From Devosia sp. (GTDB lineage Bacteria; Pseudomonadota; Alphaproteobacteria; Rhizobiales; Devosiaceae): DNA of 64,000 bases. Shown piece after piece: positions 45,446-55,200 of this stretch. Position numbers and translations under genes: made by a program. The stretch lies in contig JADJPS010000017.1 in NCBI GenBank assembly GCA_016713105.1, positions 620,001-684,000 of the forward strand, given 5' to 3'. Below the pieces are notes generated by a model. The model had not been told where the DNA came from. It did no database searches and saw only the letters and a program-made list of their open reading frames with translations. The number at the start of each line of letters is the position of its first letter. Position 1 is the stretch's first letter.

Positions 45446-46163
45446 GATCGAGAACGTCGAAAAGAGCTTCGGCGCCCTCAAGGTGCTGGATGGGGTGAGC
45501 CTCACCGTCAACAAGGGTGAAGTGGTCTCGATCATCGGCGGCTCCGGTTCGGGCAAGTCGACGCTGCTGATGTGCATCAACGGGCTCGAGCCGATCCAGG
45601 GCGGCCGCATCCTCGTCGACGGAACCGAGGTGCACGCCCGGGGGACCGACCTCAACAGGCTCAGGCGCAAGATCGGCATCGTTTTCCAGCAGTGGAACGC
45701 CTTTCCGCACCTGACCGTGCTCGAGAACGTGACGCTGGCGCCGCGCAAGGTGCTGAAGAAATCGCGCGAGGAGGCCGACGCCATCGCCCGGCGCCAGCTC
45801 GAGCACGTCGGACTGGGCGACAAGTTCGGCAGCTTCCCCGGCAAGCTCTCGGGTGGCCAGCAGCAGCGCATGGCCATTGCCCGCGCGCTCGCCATGGCGC
45901 CCGAGTACATGCTGTTCGACGAGGTGACCTCGGCGCTCGATCCGCAACTGGTGGGCGAAGTGCTCGACACCATGCGGCTGCTCGCCAGGGAGGGCATGAC
46001 CATGATCCTCGTCACCCACGAGATGGGCTTCGCCCGCGAAGTCTCCGATCGCGTCGCCTTCTTCAAGTCGGGCAAGATCCACGAGATCGGCAGCCCCGAG
46101 CAGCTCTTCGGCAACCCGCAGCTGCCCGACACCCGCGCCTTCCTCAACTCCGTCCTCAAATAG
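45438..46163 (+). CDS. Polar amino acid ABC importer ATPase
   Basis: A 241-residue GlnQ-type ATPase with Walker A IIGGSGSGKSTLL, signature KLSGGQQQRMAIARAL and Walker B YMLFDEVTSALD, where EVTS replaces the common EPTS but is normal for this family. The H-loop is in ILVTHEMGFAREV. It completes the importer. Confidence 0.95.
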   Translation: MIEIENVEKSFGALKVLDGVSLTVNKGEVVSIIGGSGSGKSTLLMCINGLEPIQGGRILVDGTEVHARGTDLNRLRRKIGIVFQQWNAFPHLTVLENVTLAPRKVLKKSREEADAIARRQLEHVGLGDKFGSFPGKLSGGQQQRMAIARALAMAPEYMLFDEVTSALDPQLVGEVLDTMRLLAREGMTMILVTHEMGFAREVSDRVAFFKSGKIHEIGSPEQLFGNPQLPDTRAFLNSVLK

Positions 46164-46167
46164 GCCC

Positions 46168-47201
46168 ATGCGTTCGTCCAAGCTCGTCCATATCGTTTCC
46201 GCCCATGCCGAGGGTGAGGTCGGCGACGTCATCGTCGGCGGCGTCGCGCCGCCACCGGGCGACACGGTCTGGGAACAGCGCAACTTCATCGCCACTGACC
46301 AGACGCTGCGCAACTTCGTGCTCAACGAGCCGCGCGGCGGCGTCTTCCGGCACGTGAGCCTGCTGGTCCCGCCGAGGAACCCGAAGGCCCAGATGGGCTG
46401 GATCGTCATGGAGCCCGAGGACACGCCGCCGATGTCGGGCTCGAACTCGATGTGCGTGTCGACGGTGCTGCTCGATACCGGCATCCTGCCCATGACCGAG
46501 CCATTGACCCGGCTCACGCTCGAGGCCCCGGGCGGCCTGATCGAGGTCGTCGCCGAATGCCGGAACGGCAAGGCGGAGCGCATCCATGTCACCAACCACC
46601 CCTCCTTCGTCGACAAGCTCGACGCCATGATCGAGGTCGAGGGGCTGGGTTCGCTGCGGGTCGATACCGCCTATGGCGGCGACAGCTTCGTCTTCGTCTC
46701 GGCGGCGCGGCTGGGCTTTGCCCTCACCCCGACGAGGCGCGCGATCTGGCGACTACCGGCATGAAGATCACCAAGGCCGCCAACGAGCAGATTGGCTTCA
46801 GGCACCCGGACGGCTGGGATCATATCTCGTTCTGCCAGATCACCGCGCCGGTGGAACGCGACCCTGACGGCATCCTCGCGGCGAAGAACGCCGTTGCCAT
46901 CCGCCCCGGCAAGATCGACCGCTCGCCCTGCGGCACCGGCTGCTCCGCTCGCATGGCGGTGCTGCACGCGCGCGGCGAGATGCGGGTCGGCGAGCGCTTC
47001 ATCGGCCGTTCGATCATCGATTCCGAGTTCCACTGCCGCATCGAGCGCGAGGTGGAAATCGGCGGTCGCCCCGGCATCGTGCCGGTGATCTCCGGCCGCG
47101 CCTGGATCACCGGCACCCGCCAGGAGATGCTCGATCCGACCGACCCCTGGCCCACCGGCTACCGCCTCTCCGACACCTGGCCCCTCGAAGGACGTTTCTG
47201 A
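46168..47201 (+). CDS. Proline racemase family enzyme (hydroxyproline epimerase-like), frame broken by one missing base
   Basis: About 344 residues once corrected. The two catalytic cysteines are present: C96 in MSGSNSMC and the second in SPCGTGCSARMA (about residue 255 after correction). A Cys/Cys pair fits an epimerase or racemase; trans-3-hydroxyproline dehydratases have Thr at the second site. Near 46728 one c is missing from a C run; restoring it gives GFALTPDEARDLATTGMKIT, cited as LTPDEARDLATTGMKIT, and joins both halves. As written, translation ends at 46764. It follows the ATPase by four bases. Likely substrate is a hydroxyproline. The break is probably a sequencing error. Confidence 0.87.
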
Positions 47202-48304
47202 TGAAGATCACCGCGATCAAGTACTGGCAGGTCGGCCTGCCGCTGCGCGAGGGCCGCTACAAGTGGAGCGGCGGCAACTTCATCGACGTGTTCGATTCGA
47301 CCGTCGTCGCCGTCGAAACCGACGCGGGCATTACCGGCTATGCCGAGTGCTGCCCGCTCGGTTCGGCCTACCTGCCCGCCTATGCCAGGGGCGTGCGGTC
47401 CGGCCTCGAGGAACTGGCCCCCAAGGTCATCGGCATGGACCCGACCGCGCTCGGTCCGCTCAACCGCCACATGGACGCGGTGCTGCGCGGCCATCCCTAT
47501 GTCAAGGCGCCGATCGACATTGCCTGCTGGGACATCCTGGGCAAGGTCGCCGGCCTGCCGGTCAAGACCCTGCTGGGAGGGGAGGAACAGGAGGCAATCA
47601 AGCTCTACCGCGCCATCAGCCAGGAAGACGCGAGCGTGATGGCCGAAAAGATCGCCGGCTATCGCGCCGAGGGCTACACCAAGTTCCAGCTCAAGGTCGG
47701 CGGCGATGCCAATGACGACATCGCGCGCATCCGCGCCTGCCGCGCCATCCTCGAGCCCACCGACATCCTCGTCTGCGACGCCAATACCGGCTGGACCATG
47801 GCCGATGCCGCCCGCGTCGTGAACGCCGTGGCCGATCTCGACGTCTATATCGAGCAGCCCTGCATGAGCTATGACGAGAGCGTCTCGATCCGCCGCCGGA
47901 CGACGCTGCCCTTCGTGCTCGACGAGAATATCGACGGGGTGGGCATGCTGCTCAAGGGCCTCGCCGACGATGCCTTCGACATCATCAACCTCAAGATCTC
48001 CAAGGTCGGTGGCCTCACCAAGGCCCGGCAGATCCGCGATCTCTGCGTTGCCCACCAGATCCCGATGACCATCGAGGACACCTGGGGCGGCGACATCGTC
48101 ACCGCCACCATCGCGCACCTGGCGCAGTCGACGCCGGAGCGCTTCTGCTTTTCTGCGACCGACTTCAATTCCTACGGCACCGTCGACATCGCCGATGGCG
48201 CGCCCCGCCGGGTGGATGGCACGATGCGGGCGCCGGACAGTCCGGGTCTCGGCATTGAGCCGAAGTTCGACGTGCTGGGCGCGCCGAGGGTGATCTCCGA
48301 GTAG
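47201..48304 (+). CDS. Enolase-superfamily (MLE-type) dehydratase/epimerase, likely cis-3-hydroxyproline dehydratase
   Basis: A 367-residue muconate-lactonising-type enzyme. Metal ligands are D193 (VCDANTGW), E218 (YIEQPC) and D241 (VLDENIDG). The second-strand base motif reads Q163-L-K165 instead of the common KxK, with K161 two positions earlier; the sixth-strand lysines K265 and K268 are in LKISKVGG. N-terminal 20s loop is YKWSGGNFIDVFDSTVV. Enolase-superfamily members beside proline-racemase and ornithine-cyclodeaminase genes have been shown to act on cis-3-hydroxyproline or hydroxyproline betaine. I infer the former. The start overlaps the epimerase stop by one base. Confidence 0.82.
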   Translation: MKITAIKYWQVGLPLREGRYKWSGGNFIDVFDSTVVAVETDAGITGYAECCPLGSAYLPAYARGVRSGLEELAPKVIGMDPTALGPLNRHMDAVLRGHPYVKAPIDIACWDILGKVAGLPVKTLLGGEEQEAIKLYRAISQEDASVMAEKIAGYRAEGYTKFQLKVGGDANDDIARIRACRAILEPTDILVCDANTGWTMADAARVVNAVADLDVYIEQPCMSYDESVSIRRRTTLPFVLDENIDGVGMLLKGLADDAFDIINLKISKVGGLTKARQIRDLCVAHQIPMTIEDTWGGDIVTATIAHLAQSTPERFCFSATDFNSYGTVDIADGAPRRVDGTMRAPDSPGLGIEPKFDVLGAPRVISE

Positions 48305-48577
48305 CGATGCTTAAAAGTGGGGCACGCTGATCAGAACTTGCGCAGCTTCACTATTTCGTAACCAGAACTTAACGGACAAACCGGTACAAGTCGGTACACA
48401 CGGGACGGCATGGACGCTGCCCGAACCTCGTGGCTGCGGACTTGCGGACGCGGACATGGGCCTCCGAAAAGGGAGCCTCGTCGTGGACAGGACTGCATCT
48501 CCGCCGGGCGGCGGGGCAATCAACGTGCATGGCCGGCGGGTGGCATCGTGCTGACGCTCTCCGGCAAGGAACGGGTG

Positions 48578-49060
48578 ATGGGGGCTGACGACCTGATCGT
48601 CAGCAAGACCAACCTCAAGGGCCACCTCACCTACACCAATCACACCTTTCTCGAGATCGCGGATTTCTCCGCCAGCGAGGCACTGGGCCAGCCGCATGCG
48701 CTGGTCCGCAATGCCGAGATGCCGCGCTGCATCTTCCGCCTGCTGTGGGAGACCATCCAGGCGGGGCGGGAAATCTTCGCCTACGTGGTCAATCGCACCA
48801 AGTTCGGCGACCACTACTGGGTGCTCGCGCACGTGACCCCCAGCTTCGACGCGGCCGGCGCCATCGTCGGCTACCACTCCAACCGTCGCAGGCCGCGTCC
48901 CGAGGCGGTTGCGACGATCTCGGCGCTCTATGCTGAGCTGCTGGCCGAAGAGGCGCGGCACCGGAACGGCAAGGACAGCGTCAACGCCTCGTTCGCCCTG
49001 CTCATGCGCAAGCTCGAGGCCATGGGGGTCGACTATGATCGCTTTGTCCTGTCTGTCTAG
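48578..49060 (+). CDS. PAS-domain protein, Aer-like sensor module
   Basis: A 160-residue soluble protein. The PAS core resembles the flavin-binding domain of Aer: SKTNLKGHLTYTNHTFLEIAD, cited as NLKGHLTYTNHTFLEIADFS, then LVRNAEMPRCIFRLLWETIQAGREIFAYV (cited as VRNAEMPRCIFRLLWETI) and RTKFGDHYWVLAHVTPSFD. A helical tail of about 50 residues follows. ATG 48578 has AAGGA seven bases upstream. The 3' end overlaps the chemoreceptor gene by 26 bases, so the pair probably forms a split aerotaxis-type receptor. Confidence 0.85.
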   Translation: MGADDLIVSKTNLKGHLTYTNHTFLEIADFSASEALGQPHALVRNAEMPRCIFRLLWETIQAGREIFAYVVNRTKFGDHYWVLAHVTPSFDAAGAIVGYHSNRRRPRPEAVATISALYAELLAEEARHRNGKDSVNASFALLMRKLEAMGVDYDRFVLSV

Positions 49061-50583
49061 AGCCGGCGTGGCGCTGGGGTTGGCCGGCGTGCTTGCCGTC
49101 GGCGTCGCCGGCCTGGCGCTGCTGGGGGCGCCGGGCTGGATCATTGCCGTCGTCGCCGCGGTGATAGTCTTGTCGCTGGGCATCGGGACCGCCTCGCTGC
49201 TCGAGCTCGACCGCTTCCTCGGAACCGTGGGCCTGATGCGGGGGGGTGGTGCGGCGGGGCGATTGGGGGCAGGGGGGGCGCCGCCCACGCCCCGGGGCCG
49301 GGGGGGGGGGGGGGCGGGCGGGGCCCAACGGCCTGATCGACGTCTCGGATGCCTTCGTGCGTGAAGGCGCCCTGGCCATGCTCGCCGTCAGCGAGGGCCG
49401 CTACTACCGCAAGATCCGGCCCGAGGGCCTGCAGGGCGCCTTTCTGAAGAGCGTCGAGGGGATCAACATCGCCATCGACGCCATGGCGGCCCGGCAGGCC
49501 ATGATCGAGGGGGCGATTGCCGAGGTTCGGTCGCTCGCCGAGCTGGCGAGCCGTGGCCAGCTGGACCGGCGCATCGACCCCGCCCGCTTCGATGGAGACT
49601 ACCAGACTTTCATGCACGAGATGAACGGGCTGCTCGATGCCATCTCTCGGCCGATCGCGGAGTCGGGCCAGGTGCTGGCCCGCCTCGCCGCGGCGGACCT
49701 CTCGGCACGCATGCGCGGCGCCTATGACGGCGCCTTTTCGCGCCTCGCCGCCGACGTCAACGCGGTGGCCGAAAACACCGCCGGCATGGTGCAGCGCCTG
49801 AGCGGCGCCTCGCGCGCCCTCAAGTCGGCCACCGGCGAGATTCTCGCCGGCGTCAACGACCTGAGTGAGCGCACGACCCGGCAGGCGGCAACGATCGAAG
49901 AGACCTCGGCGGCCATGGAGAGCCTGGCCGGCACCGTCGCCGACAGCGCCCGCCAGGCCCGCGTGGCCAGCCAGCGCGTCAGCGAAGCTGCCCGGGCGGC
50001 CGACGAGGGTGGCGCCGTGATGCGCGAGGCCACTGCCGCTATGGAGCGCATCTCGAACTCCTCGCAGCGCATTGCCACGATCATCGGGGTCATCGACGAC
50101 ATCTCGTTCCAGACCAACCTGCTGGCCCTCAACGCCTCCGTCGAGGCAGCACGGGCCGGCCAAGCGGGCCACGGCTTTGCGGTGGTCGCGGCCGAAGTGC
50201 GTCGCCTCGCCCAGGGCGCCGCGGATTCATCCGCCGAGATCAAGGCGCTGATCGAGGCCAGCACCGGCGAAGTGCGCGAAGGCGCGCGGCTGGTCGAACT
50301 CGCCGCCGGTCGGCTCGCCGGCATGCGGGAGATGGTCGGCGGCAGCGCCGGCGCGATGTCGAGCATTGCCACGGCCAGCGACTCCCAGGCGACCTCGATC
50401 GCGGAGGTCAATGTCGCCGTCCGGCAGCTCGACGAGATGACCCAGCACAACGCGGCGCTGGTGGAACAGACCAATGCGGCGATCGCGCAGACCGAGGCGC
50501 AGGCCAGCCAGCTGGATGGCATGGTCTCGGGCTACCGCCTGACGGCCGTCGGCGACGTTCGCGCGCGCCGCCTGGCCAGCTAG
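49035..50583 (+). CDS. Methyl-accepting chemotaxis protein, frame disrupted across a G-rich stretch
   Basis: The gene starts inside the PAS gene with MIALSCLSRAGVALGLAGVLA and two hydrophobic segments (about residues 9-55). After LLELDRFLGTVGLMR the sequence turns into 90 bases of nearly pure G and C (49235-49330) that include a 15-G run at 49300-49314. The frame emerges shifted at GPNGLIDVSDAFVREGALAM, then continues intact through HAMP-like repeats and the signalling tip DDISFQTNLLALNASVEAAR to 50583. Total about 515 residues. The stretch in the middle is atypical of anything else in the window and is probably badly resolved sequence. No periplasmic sensor is evident, so input likely comes from the PAS partner. 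Confidence 0.8.
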
Positions 50584-50623
50584 GGCCCGAACCGGAGGGC
50601 CCGGTTCCAGCTTCCCGACCCGG

Positions 50624-50652
50624 GCTCCGTCCTGTCGCATCCAGGACGGAGC
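50624..50652 (+). terminator. Terminator after the chemoreceptor gene
   Basis: An 11-bp perfect stem, GCTCCGTCCTG with CAGGACGGAGC, around a 7-base loop, 41 bases past the stop. The following bases (aatcgttgttg) are only moderately T-rich. Confidence 0.65.
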
Positions 50653-50857
50653 AATCGTTGTTGTCCGCGAGCGCCGGATTTCGCGGGGCCTGGCGCAATG
50701 GCCGCGCCGGGCCGGCCCGATTTGCGTCCATGTTGCCGCCGGAACGGAGCAAACCGGCGCTGCCGTCATCGCCTCCATGCGCTATCAAGCAAAGGCTTTG
50801 GGGACAGACCTTCTTCCGCAAAAGGGGGCCCCTCATGCAGACTTGTACAAGGACGCC

Positions 50858-50892
50858 GGAGAGGGGATGACGCCCCAACCCATCCCCTCTCC
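50858..50892 (+). other. 12-bp perfect stem-loop before an unknown gene
   Basis: GGAGAGGGGATG pairs with CATCCCCTCTCC across an 11-base loop. It lies 60 bases before the unknown gene at 50952, in a 370-base stretch (50584-50951) that holds only this hairpin, the terminator at 50624 and no convincing gene. It may regulate translation or end a small transcript. Confidence 0.55.
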
Positions 50893-50951
50893 AAGCGTCC
50901 CCGCTCGGCGAATCGGGTGAACGGTGCGGCCCCGGCCCGTGGGAGACTTCG

Positions 50952-51542
50952 ATGCGCCAGATCCGGGCTGCGGACTTCGAGCCGCCGCTCGCTGATGGGT
51001 TGATGACGGACGGGCGCCGGCTGCTCGTCACGGAGGTTCGGGCGGACCGCGATGCCGTTGCCGGCCGGATCCGCCAGATCCGTGCGACCCTGCTGCCGCT
51101 GTGCGCCGAGGTGGTGGGGGCGATCGACCGTGTCGTTATCCTCGATGCCTACGGGCCGGCGGCGACCAGCGGGGCCGACCTGACCTTGCGCCGCCGCATC
51201 GAAGCGGTGTTCTCCGAGCTTTCTCCCATCGACAAGATCGAGCGCATTCGGCCGATCGTGCGGCATCTGCGACGCCGGCAGGCAGAGATGGTGACCTACC
51301 GCCTGTTCGAGGCAAGCCGGCTGTTCTTCGCCCTGGTCAGTCGCCCGATCTTCCGGCTGCGGCTCGATCCGTTGCTGCACGGCGGCGACGCGTTCGAACT
51401 GTGCCTTGCCGATGAGCAGTTCATCTGGACCATCGATGAGGAGCAGCTCGACGAGTGGGAGCGCCTGCTGGCGCGCTGCAGCGAGGACCTGGACGCGATG
51501 TGTGCGTTGCTGGTTGGCGAACCCGTCCGCACGCAGGCGTGA
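50952..51542 (+). CDS. Unknown protein, 196 residues
   Basis: A soluble, mostly helical protein with many Arg and Leu residues and no signal peptide. No family is recognised. A short hydrophobic patch (RLFFALVSRPIFRL) and an acidic C-terminal half are the only notable features. It faces the convergent unknown gene with a gap of three bases. The ATG follows GGGAGA by six bases, a fair ribosome site, which supports it being real. Confidence 0.55.
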   Translation: MRQIRAADFEPPLADGLMTDGRRLLVTEVRADRDAVAGRIRQIRATLLPLCAEVVGAIDRVVILDAYGPAATSGADLTLRRRIEAVFSELSPIDKIERIRPIVRHLRRRQAEMVTYRLFEASRLFFALVSRPIFRLRLDPLLHGGDAFELCLADEQFIWTIDEEQLDEWERLLARCSEDLDAMCALLVGEPVRTQA

Positions 51543-51545
51543 CTC

Positions 51546-52247
51546 TCAGTCGGCAGCAGCACTGGCGTCAGGAAGAATCTGCCCGTCGGCATCGACCCGG
51601 AAGGTCTTCACCTTGCGCCAGACCGATGCCTGGGACAGCGGCTGGCCCGGCATCGCAGATTCCATGGCGATCGCGTCCGGCGGCGCTGCAGCCGTCTCGA
51701 ACGTGCCGGCAAGTGGCGGCACCACCGGTCCGGTTGACCAGTAGGTCTCGAGCATGTCGACCGCCGACACGATGAGCGACCGATCATATATCAATCCGGA
51801 GGCAATTGCGGTCAGCAGCAGCGCGGTGAGGTAGAGGCCGCCCCGCCGGCGTCGCTTCGGTCGAACCGCGGTGGGGGCGTCGACAAGCCGGACGGGTCCG
51901 AGGCCACTGGCGGCCGCGGCAGCGAGAATGACCTCGTCGACGGTTCCGTGCGCAACGCCAGAATGCGTCGGGCGCGCCCCGGCCGGCAACTCCACCTCGA
52001 GATCGAGCGCGACCGGCGGCGCGGCAGGCGACGGCGCTGGCGCGGACCATGCCGGGCCGCCGTCCGGGGCCTGGGCGGGCAGGGCGCGCAACTGCGCCAG
52101 CCGCTCCTCGACAATGTCGAGGTCGACATCCGGCTGCCCGGGTTGACGTCCGCCGGCTGCATCCGCCATCTCCTCGACCAGCCGGACGATGTAGGCTTCT
52201 GCCGCCGCATCCGACCCCGGACGGCGGCCGTTCTCACTCGGCGGCAT
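51546..52247 (-). CDS. Unknown single-pass membrane protein downstream of the giant coiled-coil gene
   Basis: A 233-residue protein. An acidic, Pro/Ala-rich cytoplasmic part of about 130 residues is followed by a basic stretch (RPKRRRRGG) and one membrane helix (LYLTALLLTAIASGLIYD, about residues 138-155). About 75 residues then lie outside. The positive-inside rule puts the N-terminus in the cytoplasm. Its start overlaps the end of the giant coiled-coil gene by 14 bases, so the two are co-translated and may act together. Not a family I recognise. Confidence 0.65.
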   Translation of the reverse strand: MPPSENGRRPGSDAAAEAYIVRLVEEMADAAGGRQPGQPDVDLDIVEERLAQLRALPAQAPDGGPAWSAPAPSPAAPPVALDLEVELPAGARPTHSGVAHGTVDEVILAAAAASGLGPVRLVDAPTAVRPKRRRRGGLYLTALLLTAIASGLIYDRSLIVSAVDMLETYWSTGPVVPPLAGTFETAAAPPDAIAMESAMPGQPLSQASVWRKVKTFRVDADGQILPDASAAAD

Positions 52248-55200
52248 CTTGCAGCAACTCGATCTTGGGCTTGCGCGCCTGCGTGCGCGGCGTGCCGAGG
52301 GAATTGAGCACCTGCACGACCGCGCCGTTGAGCGTCACCAGTCGCTCGGCCGTCAGTTCCGCCGCCTTCCGGGTGCTCTCGCCGACATTGGCCGCCGCCG
52401 ACTCCATGCGGCTGACGGCGCTGCGTTCATGCGCGGCCAGCCGGGCAATCAGGGTCTCGACCCCGGCGCCCACCTGCTGCTGGGTCGCGTCGACGCCCGA
52501 GGCGAGCAGTTCTGCTGCGGCGTCCAGTGCCTGCGCGAGATGTGCGCGGACCTCGGCGGAACCCTCCTGTGTCGCCCGATCGATCTCGGCTGCCACCTGC
52601 TGCAGGGATCGGTCGAGCCGGTTCCCGGCATCGGTGAGACTCGAGCCGGCAAGCGCCACCTGCTCGCGCAGCCGGAGCTGCAGCGCATCGACGCGGTCCT
52701 CGAGGGCGCGCTCGAGGCCGGCGGTGTGCTCCGCCAGCTCGCCGGCCAGCCTGCCGTTCCCTTCGCTCAGCAGCTGGGTGAGGCGCGCGCCCCCGGAATC
52801 GAGCAGCAGTTCGAGTTCGTTCGTGCCTGCTGCGAGCCTGTGCGCAAGGGCGTCCGATCCACCGATCAGCGCCTTGTCCAGGCGTGTCGTGAGCAGGTCG
52901 ACGGACTCTGCAAGTCCGTCGACCTGCTCGCGCCCGGCAGTCTCGGCCTTGCTGGCTGCGGCGGCGAGCAACTCGCGCATGATGGTCGTCTGGCCGCCCA
53001 GGGCTGCCTCCAACTGCACCGTCGCGGTCTGCAGGGTGCTCTCGAGAGCGCGGCTGCCGTCGGCCAGTTCTTGTTCGAAGCGTCGGGACGAGGCATGCAG
53101 CTTGTCGGTAAAGTCCTCGCCGCGCGTCCGGATGATCGAATCGAGGATTTCGGCGCGGCCGTCGAGCGTGCGGCCGAGAACGTCGATACGGCGGTCCAGT
53201 CGCGCCTCCTCCTGCTCGACGAAGCGCGCCACCATGCCCTCGGTTCGCTCCAGATGGTCGGCAAGTCCGCCTTCGATCCGCGCGGTGCCCTCGCTCATGC
53301 TGCCGACCAGCCGTTGCGTGCTCTGGGTGAGTGCCGCATCGAGTCTTGCCGCCTGCGCCTCAATCCCCGCACCGTGCCGCGCCAGCCCGGTCTCGAGCTC
53401 CCGCCCGCGCGCGTCGAGCAGGTCGCGCACCTCGTCGATGCGACTGCCCAGGCTCTGGGATTGCCGCGTCATGGCGCCGTCGAGCGCCTCCATCTGGCCG
53501 GCGAACAGGCTTGCCTCCCGGGTAGTGAACGCGGCGATCACCGCCTCGGTCCGGCCCAGGTGCTCCGACATCGCGCCGTCGAGTGCATCCACACCCTGCT
53601 CGATCTCGCGCGTCATTCCCTCCGCCTTCTGTCCCAGAACCTTGCTGAGTCGGCTGGTCTGGGCGTCGATCGACGAGCCGAACGCGGCGACATTCGCCTC
53701 GAGTTCCCGGGTCCGCGCCTCGAGTCCCCCATACACGGTGCCCAGTTGCGCCTGCAGCGATGCCTTGAGCTCGCCGACCTGCGTGTCGAACACCGCCAGG
53801 CTGTTCGCTCCTGCCTCCAGCAGCGCTGCCCTGGCCGAGCTGGTGGCCTGCCCGAGTTCGACGGCGAACGTCTCCCGCTGCTCGGCAAGTTCGGCGCCGA
53901 AGCGGCCGGTGATCCGGGCCATGTCGGCTTCTGCCCGGTCCGCTGCCGCAGCGAGGATGTCCGCTCCGCTCGAAAGCACTGCGCCCATGGTCTCGCTCGC
54001 CGTTCCGAACAGTTGCCGCACCTGCTGCAGATGCAGATCGTCGGCCTGCCGCAGGTCGGTCAGTCGCAGCTCGAATGCGCTTTCGGCGTCCCTGAGCCCG
54101 TCGCCCAGCACATCGCCGATGCGGGCCGACCAGACCCCGAGCGCGCCCTCGAGGCTGCGCGAGCCATCCGCGAGCGTCAGAGCCAGCTCTGCAGAGCGCT
54201 GGCCCAGCTTGGCGCTGATGCGCTCCGAACCCTCGTGGACCAGTTCCTCCATCTGGTCCACCCGCTCGGCGAACGTGGCATTGTACTCGGCGGCCGCGAC
54301 CGTCAGGCGGTCGCCGGCGAGGCTGATCGTGTCCTGGACGCCGAGCAGCGTGCTGTCGAAGCGGCGGGCGCTGCCGTCCAGCATGTCGGTGGCGCGGCTC
54401 AGCTTCTCGCGCAGGTCCTCGCTGATCGCCTGCGTGCCATCGCCCAGCTGTGCCTGGAAATGGCGCAGGTTGGTCGACAGGGTGTCGACGAACTCGGTTG
54501 CCTTGTGAGTCAGCACGGCATTGAGCTGTGCCGTGCTGTGCTCCAGCGCCCCGCCCAGCTTGATGGCCCGCTCGAGAGTGAGGTTCTGGTGTTCGATGGT
54601 CGGCATCAGCCGGTCGGCCGCGCTCTCGATCAGTCCGCTCAACTGGCGGACCTGGCCGTCGATGCGGTCGCCCAGCAGCACCACTCGGCCCTCCAGCGTG
54701 TCGGTGCTGGCAGAACCCACTTCGAGGATCCGCTGCGAGGCCTGGTCCGCTGCGCTGTCGAGCACGCCAAGCAGTTCCAGCGAGGCCGACTGCACGCGGT
54801 TCTCGAGCCGGTTGACGCTGCTCTCGAGGCTCTGGTCGAGGGCGCCCACCAGCCGGCTGGCCACACCTTCGGCGATCCTGGCCTGGCTCGCCATGTCCGC
54901 ACTGATCCGGCTCCAGGCGCCCTCCAGGGTCTCAACGAGGGTGCGTCCCTGCGCCTCGAGCACCGCGACGACGCCGCCATTGCCGTTCGACAGCAACGCT
55001 TCGAGGGTGCTGACCTGCTCGGCCAGGGTGATATTGATCGGATCGATCCTGCCCTCGATAACCTGCCGGAGCGTGTCGGCGAACCTGGCACCGCTGTCGG
55101 CCAGCTCGCTCCGCAGTTCCACCCCCACCTCCTCGACCGCGCCGCGGGCGTAGTTGCCGGCCTCCAGCACCTGCGCAGCGAGGCTGGCGAGTTCTGCGTT

